DNA of 64,000 nt, from the NCBI GenBank assembly GCA_902795275.1, contig CADBKQ010000006.1, forward strand, positions 79,356 to 143,355, read 5' to 3'. The translations under genes were made by a program, and so were the position numbers. Below, piece by piece: positions 1 through 11,120 of this stretch (position 1 is its first letter; each line of letters opens with the position of its first letter). The notes under the pieces are model-generated. The model worked only from the letters and a program-made list of their open reading frames with translations, searched no databases and was not told the DNA's origin. This stretch comes from an uncultured Eubacteriales bacterium. Its GTDB lineage: Bacteria; Bacillota; Clostridia; Christensenellales; Aristaeellaceae.

Positions 1-1502
<1,502 letters not shown>

Positions 1503-1524
1503 CAGCTGAAAGGATTGTGACAAA

Positions 1525-4053
<2,529 letters not shown>

Positions 4054-4382
4054 TCCACAAAAGCGAAAAGCCTTCCCCGGAAACTTGGGAAGCGCAGACT
4101 GTCGACAAAGCCCCTGGGATGCATCGAAGGGCCGCAGCCCTTCGATTGTCATCCGCAGGCGGCGGCGTGTACGTCGCCGAGGAGCAACCGAAGGTTGCTT
4201 CCTAAATCAATTTCCGGCCGTAAAATGAGCGTTTCCAAAGGAAATGCCATTTTACAGGAAATTGATGCTTCATCGAAAGACTGCTTTAGCTGGCTTTCGA
4301 TGGCAGCGTGTCAACTTTGTCGACACGCTGAGCCTTCCCCGGAAACTGGGGAAGGCCCCTTTGGTTACAGGGAGGAAAGCAT
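4054..4382. repeat. Intergenic stretch packed with inverted repeats
   Basis: The gap between gyrA and the M48 protease holds no convincing gene but a series of hairpins. There is a CATCGAAGGG/CCCTTCGAT pair near 4122-4147 and AGCAACC/GGTTGCT near 4183-4201. A long imperfect palindrome spans 4206-4266 (arms ATCAATTTCC and GGAAATTGAT, with inner GTAAAATG/CATTTTAC). Further pairs are CATCGAAAG/CTTTCGATG near 4271-4302, GCGTGTC/GACACGC near 4306-4329 and CCTTCCCC/GGGGAAGG near 4334-4357. The phrase AGCCTTCCCCGGAAACT occurs at both ends of the stretch, which suggests duplication of a mobile intergenic element. A possible role is transcription attenuation or mRNA processing. Confidence 0.6.
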
Positions 4383-5600
4383 ATGAATTTCAAGGCCATT
4401 GCCCTGGTGATCCTGTTCCTGGTGTACCTGTGGAATCAATTCCTGAACCTGCTGAAATGGCGCAGCGCGAAGAACCCCATCCCGAAGAACGTCGCCGACG
4501 TGTACGACGCGGAGACCTACAAGAAGTGGCGGGCCTACAACGGCGAAAAGAGCCGCCTGGCGCTGCTTGAGGGCACGGTGAGCTTCATCGTGGACGCGCT
4601 GCTGGTGGCGTTCAACGTGTACGCCGCCTTTGCCCGGCTGTTCCCGGACGGGCTGTGGATGCAGATGCTGTCCGTGCTGCTGCTGAGCCAGATCGTGTCG
4701 GTGTTCGCGATTCCATTTTCCTATTACAATACCATGGTAATCGAGGAAAAATACGGCTTCAACCGCTCCACCAAGAAAACCTTCTGGCTGGATCAAGTCA
4801 AGACATTTTTAATTTCCCTGGTGGTCATGCTAATCGTGGGTTCCCTGCTGCTGTGGCTGCATCAATCTCTGGGTGACTGGCTGATTCTGGCTTTTGCCAT
4901 CGTCATGACCCTGCTGCTCCTGGGCTTTTCCTTCCTCTATCCCTTTTTCAGCAGAATTTTCAACAAATTCACGCCCCTGGAGGACGGGGAACTGAAAGAG
5001 AAAATCACCGGCCTGCTGGAAAAGAACGGCTACAAGGTGCGGGCCATCCAGGTGATGGACGCTTCCAAACGCTCCACCAAATCCAACGCCCACTTCACCG
5101 GCTTTGGCAAAATGAAGACCATTGTCCTCTACGACACGCTGGTGCAGTCCATGACCACGGATGAAATCTGCGCGGTGTTCGCCCACGAAATGAGCCACGG
5201 CCTGCATAAGGACACGCTGAAAAACCAGATCCTGTCCTTTGTGCAGATGCTCATTTTAGGCGTGCTGGCCTGGCTGACCCTGCGTTCCCCGGAAATTTTC
5301 CGGTCCTTCGGCTTTGATACAGTGAACTACGGCTTTGCGATCTTCCTGATCATAGGCGTGGAATTCGCCCTCATCGCCCCGCTGTTCGGGCTGCTGGTGA
5401 ACTGGCACTCCCGCAAGGCGGAATACCGCGCCGACGCCCAAGCGGTGAAGGAGGGCTATGGGGATTCCCTTGTCAGCGCGCTGAAAAAGCTGGCGAAGGA
5501 AAACTTTGCCGACCTGTCGCCCCATCCCCTGCTGGTGAAGCTGGAATATTCCCATCCCACATTGAGCCAGCGAATCGAAGCGATTGAGAAGAAGCATTGA
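4383..5600 (+). CDS. M48 family membrane metalloprotease (Ste24/CAAX protease-like)
   Basis: Zinc metalloprotease of 405 residues in the cytoplasmic membrane, likely cleaving membrane proteins or peptides. The first half carries several hydrophobic segments, as in the Peptidase_M48_N domain. The catalytic part has HEMSH at residues 268-272 and a downstream EYRADAQAV segment that supplies the third zinc ligand. The ATG at 4383 is preceded by a strong GGGAGG site. The usual role is known for Ste24 and HtpX relatives; bacterial substrates are mostly undefined, and nothing here identifies one. The gene stands alone between two repeat-rich spacers. Confidence 0.88.
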   Translation: MNFKAIALVILFLVYLWNQFLNLLKWRSAKNPIPKNVADVYDAETYKKWRAYNGEKSRLALLEGTVSFIVDALLVAFNVYAAFARLFPDGLWMQMLSVLLLSQIVSVFAIPFSYYNTMVIEEKYGFNRSTKKTFWLDQVKTFLISLVVMLIVGSLLLWLHQSLGDWLILAFAIVMTLLLLGFSFLYPFFSRIFNKFTPLEDGELKEKITGLLEKNGYKVRAIQVMDASKRSTKSNAHFTGFGKMKTIVLYDTLVQSMTTDEICAVFAHEMSHGLHKDTLKNQILSFVQMLILGVLAWLTLRSPEIFRSFGFDTVNYGFAIFLIIGVEFALIAPLFGLLVNWHSRKAEYRADAQAVKEGYGDSLVSALKKLAKENFADLSPHPLLVKLEYSHPTLSQRIEAIEKKH

Positions 5601-5603
5601 CTT

Positions 5604-5681
5604 ATTTTAGCTTTCTCGGAAAGGGGTGTGGGGGAAACCGCTCTTTGGCTTCAAAGAGCGGTTTCCCCCACAAAAAAGGCA
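5604..5681. repeat. Palindromic intergenic element, copy 1 (GTGGGGGAAACC family)
   Basis: A near-perfect hairpin with 20-base arms at 5628-5647 and 5652-5671 and a 4-base loop. It is preceded by TTTCTCGGAAAGGGG. Related copies occur near 17.1 kb and 25.05 kb, the latter in opposite orientation. The right arm ends in A-rich sequence directly before the flippase gene, so the hairpin could end the protease transcript or shield the flippase translation start. Confidence 0.75.
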
Positions 5682-7283
5682 ATGACCCAAAAACAGAAAA
5701 CCCTGGTGGGCGGGGTATCCATCCTGGGCATCGCGGGCATCATCTGCAAGGTGGTGGGCGTGCTGTACCGCATCCCGCTGGCCCATTTGATCGGGCCGGA
5801 TGGCATGGGCGTGTACCACAAGGTGTATCCCGCCTATAACCTGCTGCTCACCATTTCCTCCGCGGGCCTGCCGGTGGCGATTTCCCGCATGGTGGCGCAC
5901 TACGTCACCCGGGAAGACCCGCGCAACGCCCGGCGCATTTTCTCCATGGCCATGCGGATGCTGCTGGCGCTGGGCCTGCTGACCATGCTGCTGATGCTGC
6001 TGTTCTCCGGCCGGCTGGCGGCCTGGCAGGGCACCCAGGAAACCAAGGCGGGCTACATGGCGATTGCCCCCAGTCTGTTCTTTGTGTGCGTGATGAGCGC
6101 GTTCCGGGGCTTCCTGCAAGGGCAAAGGAACATGGTGCCCACGGCGGTCAGCCAGTTGATTGAGCAGATCGGGCGCGTATTCATTGCTCTGCCGTTTGCT
6201 TATTGGGGGATGCGGCGGGGCGGCGTGGCGCTGGGCGCGGCGGGCGCGCTGGCGGGGGGCACCATCGCGGAAGGCGCGGCGCTCCTTTACATGCTGCTCC
6301 AGCACCGCAAAGCCGACCAGGCGCTGGATTTCGTTCCCCAGCGGGAGGACGGTGAAACCCTGGCCGGCCGGGTGATTGCCAGACGGCTGGTGTACATTTC
6401 CATCCCCATCACCTTAGGCGCGTGCATCGTACCCCTGGCGGGGTTCATCGACAGCATCATGCTGACCCAGCTGATGGAGGGCGCGGGCATGGCGGCGGAG
6501 GACGCGCTGGTGCGCTACGGCTCCTACGCCGGGCCGGTGCTGACGCTGATCAACGTACCCACCGCCCTCGCCATGGCCATGAGCACCAACCTGGTACCGG
6601 ACATCGCCGCCGGACTGGCAAGAGGCGAAAAGGAATACGTCGCCAAGGAAGCGGGCGTGGGCCTGCGGATGGCGGCAGTGATCGGCTTCCCCTGCTCCAT
6701 CGGCATGAGCCTGCTGGCCCAGCCCATCCTGTACCTGTGCTACCGGGGCTGCTACACCGGCCCGCAATTGGACGTGGCGGCGGAACTGCTCACGATTTCC
6801 AGCCTGACCATCGTGCTGTTCACCATGGTGCAGGCCACCAGCGGCATTTTGCAGGGCGCGGGAAAGCAGCGCATTCCCATGTATACCCTCGTCCTGGGCG
6901 TGGCGCTGAAAATCGCCCTGAACTATACGCTGGTCCGGATTCCCGGCGTAGATATTCACGGCGCGCCTTGGGCGTCGCTGCTGTGCTATACCGCCAGCAT
7001 GATCCCCAATCTGTACTATGTATCCAAATACACCGGGTATCGCTTCAATGTGCTGGATGTGGTGGTCAAGCCCTTCTTCTGCGCGGCGGTGATGGGCGGC
7101 GCGGTGTACGGCATCTGGACGCTGGGCTTCGGCTATCCGGGCCATCTGAACGGCTTCAGGCTGACGGCGGGCATCCTGCTGTGCGTGGCGGTCGGGGCGC
7201 TGATATACGGCTTCCTGGCGCTGAAAACCAAAGCCATCGACAAAAACGACCTGCCCGCGAAAATCAGGAGGTTCATTAAATAA
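5682..7283 (+). CDS. SpoVB/MviN-like polysaccharide flippase (MATE/MOP superfamily)
   Basis: Multi-pass membrane protein of 533 residues, resembling stage V sporulation protein B and other lipid-linked oligosaccharide flippases of the MOP superfamily. The N-terminal part has VGVLYRIPLAHLIGPDGMG followed by KVYPAYNLLLTISSAGLPVAIS, which is diagnostic of the SpoVB-like group; about 14 hydrophobic segments follow. The probable role is export of a peptidoglycan or polysaccharide precursor, perhaps for the spore cortex. The frame stays open upstream to 5628, but that stretch is the palindromic repeat, so I take the ATG at 5682. Its stop overlaps the mazG start (TAATG), indicating translational coupling. 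The order flippase-mazG-rqcP matches the yabM-yabN-yabO order of Bacillus. Confidence 0.9.
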   Translation: MTQKQKTLVGGVSILGIAGIICKVVGVLYRIPLAHLIGPDGMGVYHKVYPAYNLLLTISSAGLPVAISRMVAHYVTREDPRNARRIFSMAMRMLLALGLLTMLLMLLFSGRLAAWQGTQETKAGYMAIAPSLFFVCVMSAFRGFLQGQRNMVPTAVSQLIEQIGRVFIALPFAYWGMRRGGVALGAAGALAGGTIAEGAALLYMLLQHRKADQALDFVPQREDGETLAGRVIARRLVYISIPITLGACIVPLAGFIDSIMLTQLMEGAGMAAEDALVRYGSYAGPVLTLINVPTALAMAMSTNLVPDIAAGLARGEKEYVAKEAGVGLRMAAVIGFPCSIGMSLLAQPILYLCYRGCYTGPQLDVAAELLTISSLTIVLFTMVQATSGILQGAGKQRIPMYTLVLGVALKIALNYTLVRIPGVDIHGAPWASLLCYTASMIPNLYYVSKYTGYRFNVLDVVVKPFFCAAVMGGAVYGIWTLGFGYPGHLNGFRLTAGILLCVAVGALIYGFLALKTKAIDKNDLPAKIRRFIK

Positions 7284-8731
7284 TGCGGAGTACGAAAGCC
7301 ATAACCGTGGTGTCCCTGGGCCCCGGGCCCCGGGAATACCTGACGCTGGGGGCTGTTGACGCCCTGAAAAAAGCGGAGAAGGTGATTTTGCGAACCTCCC
7401 TGCGCTGCGACGCGGCGGATGAACTGCGGGAAATCGGGGTACAATTTGAAACGCTGGACTTCCTGCACGAGGAATGCGAGGACTTTGACGAACTGACCGA
7501 ACGGGCGGTTGACTATTTGCTTGAAAAGGCGGAAGAAGCGCCGCTGTGCTACGCCGTGTTCGACGCCGCTGCCGACGAGACTGTGGCCGCCCTGCGGAGG
7601 AAAGCCCCTGAAACCGCGGTGCTGCCCGGCGTGCCCCTGTCCGCGCCCTTCCTGGCTGCGGCCCCGGCCCAGGAGAAGGTCGAGATTCAGACGGCCAGCA
7701 GCCTTGAGATCACCTCCATCCAGAACCCGCTGCTCATCCTGGAATGTGATTCCAAAATGCTGGCGGGCGAGTGCAAGCTGCAATTGCTGTCCTGGTACGA
7801 TCCCGACCAGCCCGCCCTGTTCTTTCCGCCCAGCGACAATCCGGCGCGCGCATACAGAGCCATCCCGCTTTCCGACATGGACCGCCAGCCCAAGTATGAC
7901 CACACCTGCGCCGTGCTGCTGCCGCCGGTGGAACTGACCCAGCGCAAACGCTTTGATTTTTACGACCTGGTGCGGGTGATGGACATTCTGCGGGGCGAGG
8001 ACGGCTGCCCCTGGGACAAGGAGCAGACCCACGAAACCCTGAAAAAGTACCTGGTAGAGGAAGCCTACGAAACCGCCGCCGCCGTCAGCGAGGAGGACTG
8101 GGATCACGTGGCGGACGAGCTGGGCGACGTGCTCTTGCAGGTGGTGTTCCAGGCGAACATCGGCAGGCAGTACGGCACCTTCGAGCTTTCCGACATCACG
8201 TCCCACATCTGCCGCAAGATGATCGACCGGCACCGGCACATTTTCGGCTCCGACCACTGCGAAACCGCGGAGGACGTGCTGAACAACTGGGAGAAGATCA
8301 AAAAAGAGGAGCGCGGCTACAAGACCCAGACCGACGTGCTGCGCGGCGTGTCCGTGGGCCTGCCTCCGCTGGTGCGCGCCGCCAAGGTGCAGAAGAAGGC
8401 CGCGGACGTGGGCTTTGAGTGGGACGATGTGAAAAAGGCGCTGGCAAAGGTGCGGGAAGAAACCGACGAAGCGCAGGCTGAACTGGAACCAAAGAGCGAA
8501 AACCTGGAAATGGAGCTCGGCGATTTGTTCTTCGCCTGCGTCAATCTGGCCCGTCTTTCCGGGGTCGATCCTGAAAGCGCCCTCCAAAAAGCAACCGAAA
8601 AGTTCATTTCCCGATTTTCTTCCATGGAAAATGCGATTTTACGCGATGGAAAACGCTTTCAGGACTTGACATTATCAGAAATGGATGTATACTGGGAGGG
8701 TAGCAAAAAACACCCGAATAACAAGGCATAA
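7283..8731 (+). CDS. mazG: MazG-family protein with N-terminal tetrapyrrole-methylase-like domain (YabN type)
   Basis: Nucleoside triphosphate pyrophosphohydrolase of 482 residues. Residues 1-220 form a diverged SAM-dependent tetrapyrrole methylase domain (VVSLGPGPREYLTLGAVDAL near the start). The rest is MazG, with GCPWDKEQTHETL, the metal-binding EExxE helix in LVEEAYETAA, and ADELGDVLLQ. A second, weaker MazG half follows, with REETDEAQAE and MELGDLFFACVN. The family hydrolyses non-canonical or stress NTPs. The domain fusion is typical of Bacillota YabN. Its start overlaps the flippase stop by one base. A 9-bp hairpin (8709-8717 with 8732-8740) sits over the stop codon. Confidence 0.95.
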   Translation: MRSTKAITVVSLGPGPREYLTLGAVDALKKAEKVILRTSLRCDAADELREIGVQFETLDFLHEECEDFDELTERAVDYLLEKAEEAPLCYAVFDAAADETVAALRRKAPETAVLPGVPLSAPFLAAAPAQEKVEIQTASSLEITSIQNPLLILECDSKMLAGECKLQLLSWYDPDQPALFFPPSDNPARAYRAIPLSDMDRQPKYDHTCAVLLPPVELTQRKRFDFYDLVRVMDILRGEDGCPWDKEQTHETLKKYLVEEAYETAAAVSEEDWDHVADELGDVLLQVVFQANIGRQYGTFELSDITSHICRKMIDRHRHIFGSDHCETAEDVLNNWEKIKKEERGYKTQTDVLRGVSVGLPPLVRAAKVQKKAADVGFEWDDVKKALAKVREETDEAQAELEPKSENLEMELGDLFFACVNLARLSGVDPESALQKATEKFISRFSSMENAILRDGKRFQDLTLSEMDVYWEGSKKHPNNKA

Positions 8732-8773
8732 TCGGGTGTTCAGCACATTTTAAGTTGAGTGGAGGTTATTATC

Positions 8774-9046
8774 ATGAACAAATCCGAATTGGTCGCCGCT
8801 CTGGCTCAGAAGGCTGAACTGTCCAAGAAGGACGCCGAAAAGGCCCTGTCCGCTTTTGTGGACGTGGTCACCGAAACCCTCAAGGCCGGCGACAAAGTGC
8901 AGCTGGTTGGCTTTGGCACCTTTGAAGCCAAGGAACGCCCCGCCCGCAGCGCCCGCAATCCCCGCACCGGCGAAGCGATCGAAATCGCGGCCAGCAAGAC
9001 CGCTGCTTTCAAGGTCGGCAAAGCCCTGAAGGACAGCCTCAACTAA
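8774..9046 (+). CDS. hup: HU-family DNA-binding protein
   Basis: Small nucleoid protein of 90 residues that bends and compacts DNA. The full-length HU fold is visible: MNKSELVAALAQKAELSKKDAEKAL at the start, GFGTFEAKERPAR, and the RNPRTGE arm that inserts into the minor groove. The ATG at 8774 follows a GGAGG site at 8761-8765 with good spacing; an earlier GTG at 8759 overlaps that site and is rejected. HU between mazG and rqcP is common in Bacillota. A strong terminator follows. Confidence 0.97.
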   Translation: MNKSELVAALAQKAELSKKDAEKALSAFVDVVTETLKAGDKVQLVGFGTFEAKERPARSARNPRTGEAIEIAASKTAAFKVGKALKDSLN

Positions 9047-9062
9047 TCTGGATTTCCATTCA

Positions 9063-9088
9063 GCCGTGCCTTCGGGCACGGCTTTTAT
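9063..9088 (+). terminator. Intrinsic terminator after hup
   Basis: Perfect 8-bp stem GCCGTGCC/GGCACGGC with a TTCG tetraloop, followed by TTTTATT. It lies 17 bases after the hup stop and before the rqcP ribosome site. Confidence 0.88.
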
Positions 9089-9109
9089 TGCCTTATGAAG
9101 GAGCACCAT

Positions 9110-9382
9110 ATGCGTCTTGACAAATATCTGAAGGTTTCCCGCATCATCAAGCGCCGCACCGTGGCGAAAGAAGCCTGCGACGGTGGGCGCGTGACCATCA
9201 ACGGTAAGGTGAGCAAGGCCGGGGCGGAGGTCAAGGAAGGGGACATCATGGAGATCCGCTTCGGCAACCGCGTGGGCCGTTATGAAATCACCGATGTGAA
9301 AGAAGTCGTCCGCAAGGAGAACGCCGCGGAAATGTACCGCGTGCTGGAGGAAAGCCCTGAAATTGCCGCTGAACGGGGGTAA
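9110..9382 (+). CDS. rqcP: RqcP/YabO-type S4-domain RNA-binding protein
   Basis: A 90-residue protein made of one S4 RNA-binding domain (MRLDKYLKVSRIIKRRTVAKEAC, then GRVTINGKVSKAGAEVKEGD). In Bacillus this protein (YabO, RqcP) works with RqcH in ribosome-associated quality control by aiding C-terminal alanine tailing of stalled nascent chains. Size and position next to mazG match. The ATG at 9110 has AAGGAG at 9098-9103; an in-frame ATG at 9095 overlaps the ribosome site and is rejected. Confidence 0.92.
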   Translation: MRLDKYLKVSRIIKRRTVAKEACDGGRVTINGKVSKAGAEVKEGDIMEIRFGNRVGRYEITDVKEVVRKENAAEMYRVLEESPEIAAERG

Positions 9383-9383
9383 T

Positions 9384-9560
9384 GAGGGATTAGGGAATAG
9401 GGATTAGGACACCCGGCCGTCCGCTGTATACAGATCCCTCGACTTCATTTCGCTCAGGATGACAACGGAGAGGCGAATTCCTAATCCCTATTCCCTATTC
9501 CCTATTCCCTATTCCCTATTCCCTAATGCCTAATGCCTAATCCCTAATGCCTAATCCCTC
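9384..9560. repeat. Inverted heptamer array A (GGGATTA / TAATCCC)
   Basis: A short array of GGGATTA/GGGAATA units at 9384-9409 faces a longer array of CCCTAAT, CCCTATT and GCCTAAT units at 9477-9560, around a 67-base spacer. The spacer contains TCCCTCGACTTCATTTCGCT followed by CAGGATGAC, itself a repeat-like phrase. The long array runs into the stop codon of thiT on the minus strand. The two convergent genes rqcP and thiT end here, so the fold could serve as a bidirectional terminator. Confidence 0.85.
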
Positions 9561-10242
9561 ATTTCGCCTTCAGCACCTTCATCACGGGCTTGGCGATGAG
9601 CAAAGCCAGGAGGATGCAGATCAGGGTGTCGGGAATCAGATAGGTGCCGTTATAGACCAGGCTGGCCCAGGGCGCGGTGTCCCAGAACATGATGCCCGCC
9701 AGGGTCGCAGACAGGGCGCGGCACAGGGCGGCGATGACCATGGCCAGGTACAAGCCCCAGCTTTTCGGAAGGTGCTTCGCAATGCCCGCCAGGCCCAGCG
9801 CCGCGAAGGCCAGCAGGTAGTCCAGCGAGAACTGCCACACATTGGCAAACCAGCCGCCCTGCAAATATTGCAGCACGCCGTAGGCCAGGCCCGCCAGCAG
9901 GCCGGGGCCGATGCCAAACGCTGCGGAGAACAGCATCAGGGGCAGCATGGAGCCGGGCGTCACGGAGCCGCCCTGGGGCATCCGGTACAGGCGGATGCAG
10001 GAAAGCACAAAGGACAGGGCAATGGCCAGCGCGCCGAAGGCCACCGTTTTCGCCGTCCATTTTTTGGAAGTCTTGCCAATCGCCAGCAGGATCACGCCCA
10101 GCGCCACCAGCACGCCCATGGCAATCCACACCGTACCGGGGGTTTCAGCAAACTTTTCTACCGCTTCCTCAGCCCAGGTGGGTTCGGCCTTCGCCACTTC
10201 CTGCGCTTCTTCAGCCAATGCCGAAGTCAAAAGAAATTCCAT
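9559..10242 (-). CDS. thiT: Energy-coupled thiamine transporter substrate-binding component ThiT
   Basis: Membrane S-component of an ECF-type vitamin importer, 227 residues. The core has the ThiT signature LSFVLSCIRLYRMPQGGSVT and then PGSMLPLMLFSAAFGIGPGLLAG, followed by YLLAFAALGLAG; about six hydrophobic helices are present. Thiamine binding would occur within the membrane, with the shared EcfA/EcfT energising module supplied elsewhere. An N-terminal extension of about 45 residues precedes the conserved part. The upstream TPP riboswitch independently supports the substrate. Confidence 0.95.
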   Translation of the reverse strand: MEFLLTSALAEEAQEVAKAEPTWAEEAVEKFAETPGTVWIAMGVLVALGVILLAIGKTSKKWTAKTVAFGALAIALSFVLSCIRLYRMPQGGSVTPGSMLPLMLFSAAFGIGPGLLAGLAYGVLQYLQGGWFANVWQFSLDYLLAFAALGLAGIAKHLPKSWGLYLAMVIAALCRALSATLAGIMFWDTAPWASLVYNGTYLIPDTLICILLALLIAKPVMKVLKAK

Positions 10243-10278
10243 ACAATCAGCCTCCTATCTTTTGTTGCATCCTCAAAT

Positions 10279-10421
10279 GAAAAACCCACATGCCATATCG
10301 CATGTGGGAAACGGATGAAACGCAGGCCTTTTCAGGCCGCGCGCCGCTTCCCTACGGTAGGATGATCTACACAGGTTCCAAGGGTTCTGTCTCAGCCGCC
10401 TTTTAGCGGCGCCCCCAGCGG
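10279..10421 (-). promoter_or_regulatory. TPP riboswitch with terminator, leader of thiT
   Basis: On the minus strand the THI-box core reads GGCGGCTGAGACAGAACCC, then TTGGAACCTG and CGTAGGGAAGCGG. The closing stem is CCGCT/AGCGG (10417-10421 with 10344-10348). It is followed by a perfect 8-bp hairpin, CCCACATG/CATGTGGG (10285-10308), and a run of T. This is the usual layout of a transcription-terminating thiamine pyrophosphate switch: high TPP should stop transcription before thiT. Confidence 0.95.
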
Positions 10422-10434
10422 ATGCACGGCTCAT

Positions 10435-10463
10435 ATTATAATCACGTTTGAATATTCTGTCAA
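10435..10463 (-). promoter_or_regulatory. Consensus vegetative promoter for thiT
   Basis: On the minus strand, TTGACA at 10463-10458 and TATAAT at 10440-10435 are separated by exactly 17 bases, a perfect sigma-70/sigma-A consensus. The riboswitch begins 14 bases downstream. The -35 box lies directly beside the ribosome site of the divergent nucleotidase gene. Confidence 0.9.
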
Positions 10464-10475
10464 GGAGATACAGCC

Positions 10476-11060
10476 ATGGAACATCATTTTTTCGCTTACA
10501 TCAACCGCATGAAGTTCATCCAGCGCTGGGGCCTGATGCGCAACACCATGCCGGAGAACGACATGGAGCACGCCCTCCAGGCCGCCATGATCGCCCACGC
10601 CATCGCCGTGATGGGCAACGTGCGCTATAACCGGGGCTATAACGCCGAACATATCATGGCCCTGGCCATGTACCACGACGCCAGCGAGGTCATCACCGGC
10701 GACCTGCCCACGCCCATCAAGCACCACAACCCCGCCATCAAGACGGAATACAGCAAGCTGGAGGACATCGCCGCGCAGAAGCTGATTTCCATGCTGCCGC
10801 CCGATCTGCGGGAATACTACACCCCGCTGATCGCCCACGACGAGAGCACGGAGGAATGGCGGATCGTGAAGGCCGCGGACCGCATCTGCGCCTATATCAA
10901 GTGCCTGGAGGAGCGCAAGAGCGGCAACCAGGAGTTTGAGTCCGCCCGCAAGAGCGTGAAAAAATTCCTGGATCAGATCGACCTGGACGAGGTGCAGGAC
11001 TTCATGATGGAATGCATTCCCGGCTTCGCCATGACCCTGGACGAGATTTCAGAGGAATAA
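10476..11060 (+). CDS. yfbR: YfbR-type HD-domain 5'-deoxynucleotidase
   Basis: Metal-dependent phosphohydrolase of 194 residues, probably dephosphorylating deoxynucleoside 5'-monophosphates. The HD fold shows as MPENDMEHALQAAMIAHAIA, then MYHDASEVITGDLPTPIKH, and the later ADRICAYIKCLEE segment with the final metal-binding aspartate. Length and motif order match the YfbR family. A ribosome site AAGGAG precedes the ATG. It is transcribed away from thiT, and a TATAAT at 10437-10442 on this strand overlaps the thiT -10 box, though no good -35 is visible. Confidence 0.9.
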   Translation: MEHHFFAYINRMKFIQRWGLMRNTMPENDMEHALQAAMIAHAIAVMGNVRYNRGYNAEHIMALAMYHDASEVITGDLPTPIKHHNPAIKTEYSKLEDIAAQKLISMLPPDLREYYTPLIAHDESTEEWRIVKAADRICAYIKCLEERKSGNQEFESARKSVKKFLDQIDLDEVQDFMMECIPGFAMTLDEISEE

Positions 11061-11120
11061 CCCCGCGGAAAGAAAGCAGGCCATATCAGTCAGCTGATAT
11101 GGCCTGTTGCATTGCGTTTT

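Noticed and set aside
4195..4570. Short open frames between gyrA and the protease
   Set aside because: They run through the hairpin cluster and overlap the supported protease start; no conserved features.
9477..9560. CRISPR array
   Set aside because: The units are seven bases in direct tandem with no unique spacers, and no cas genes are near.
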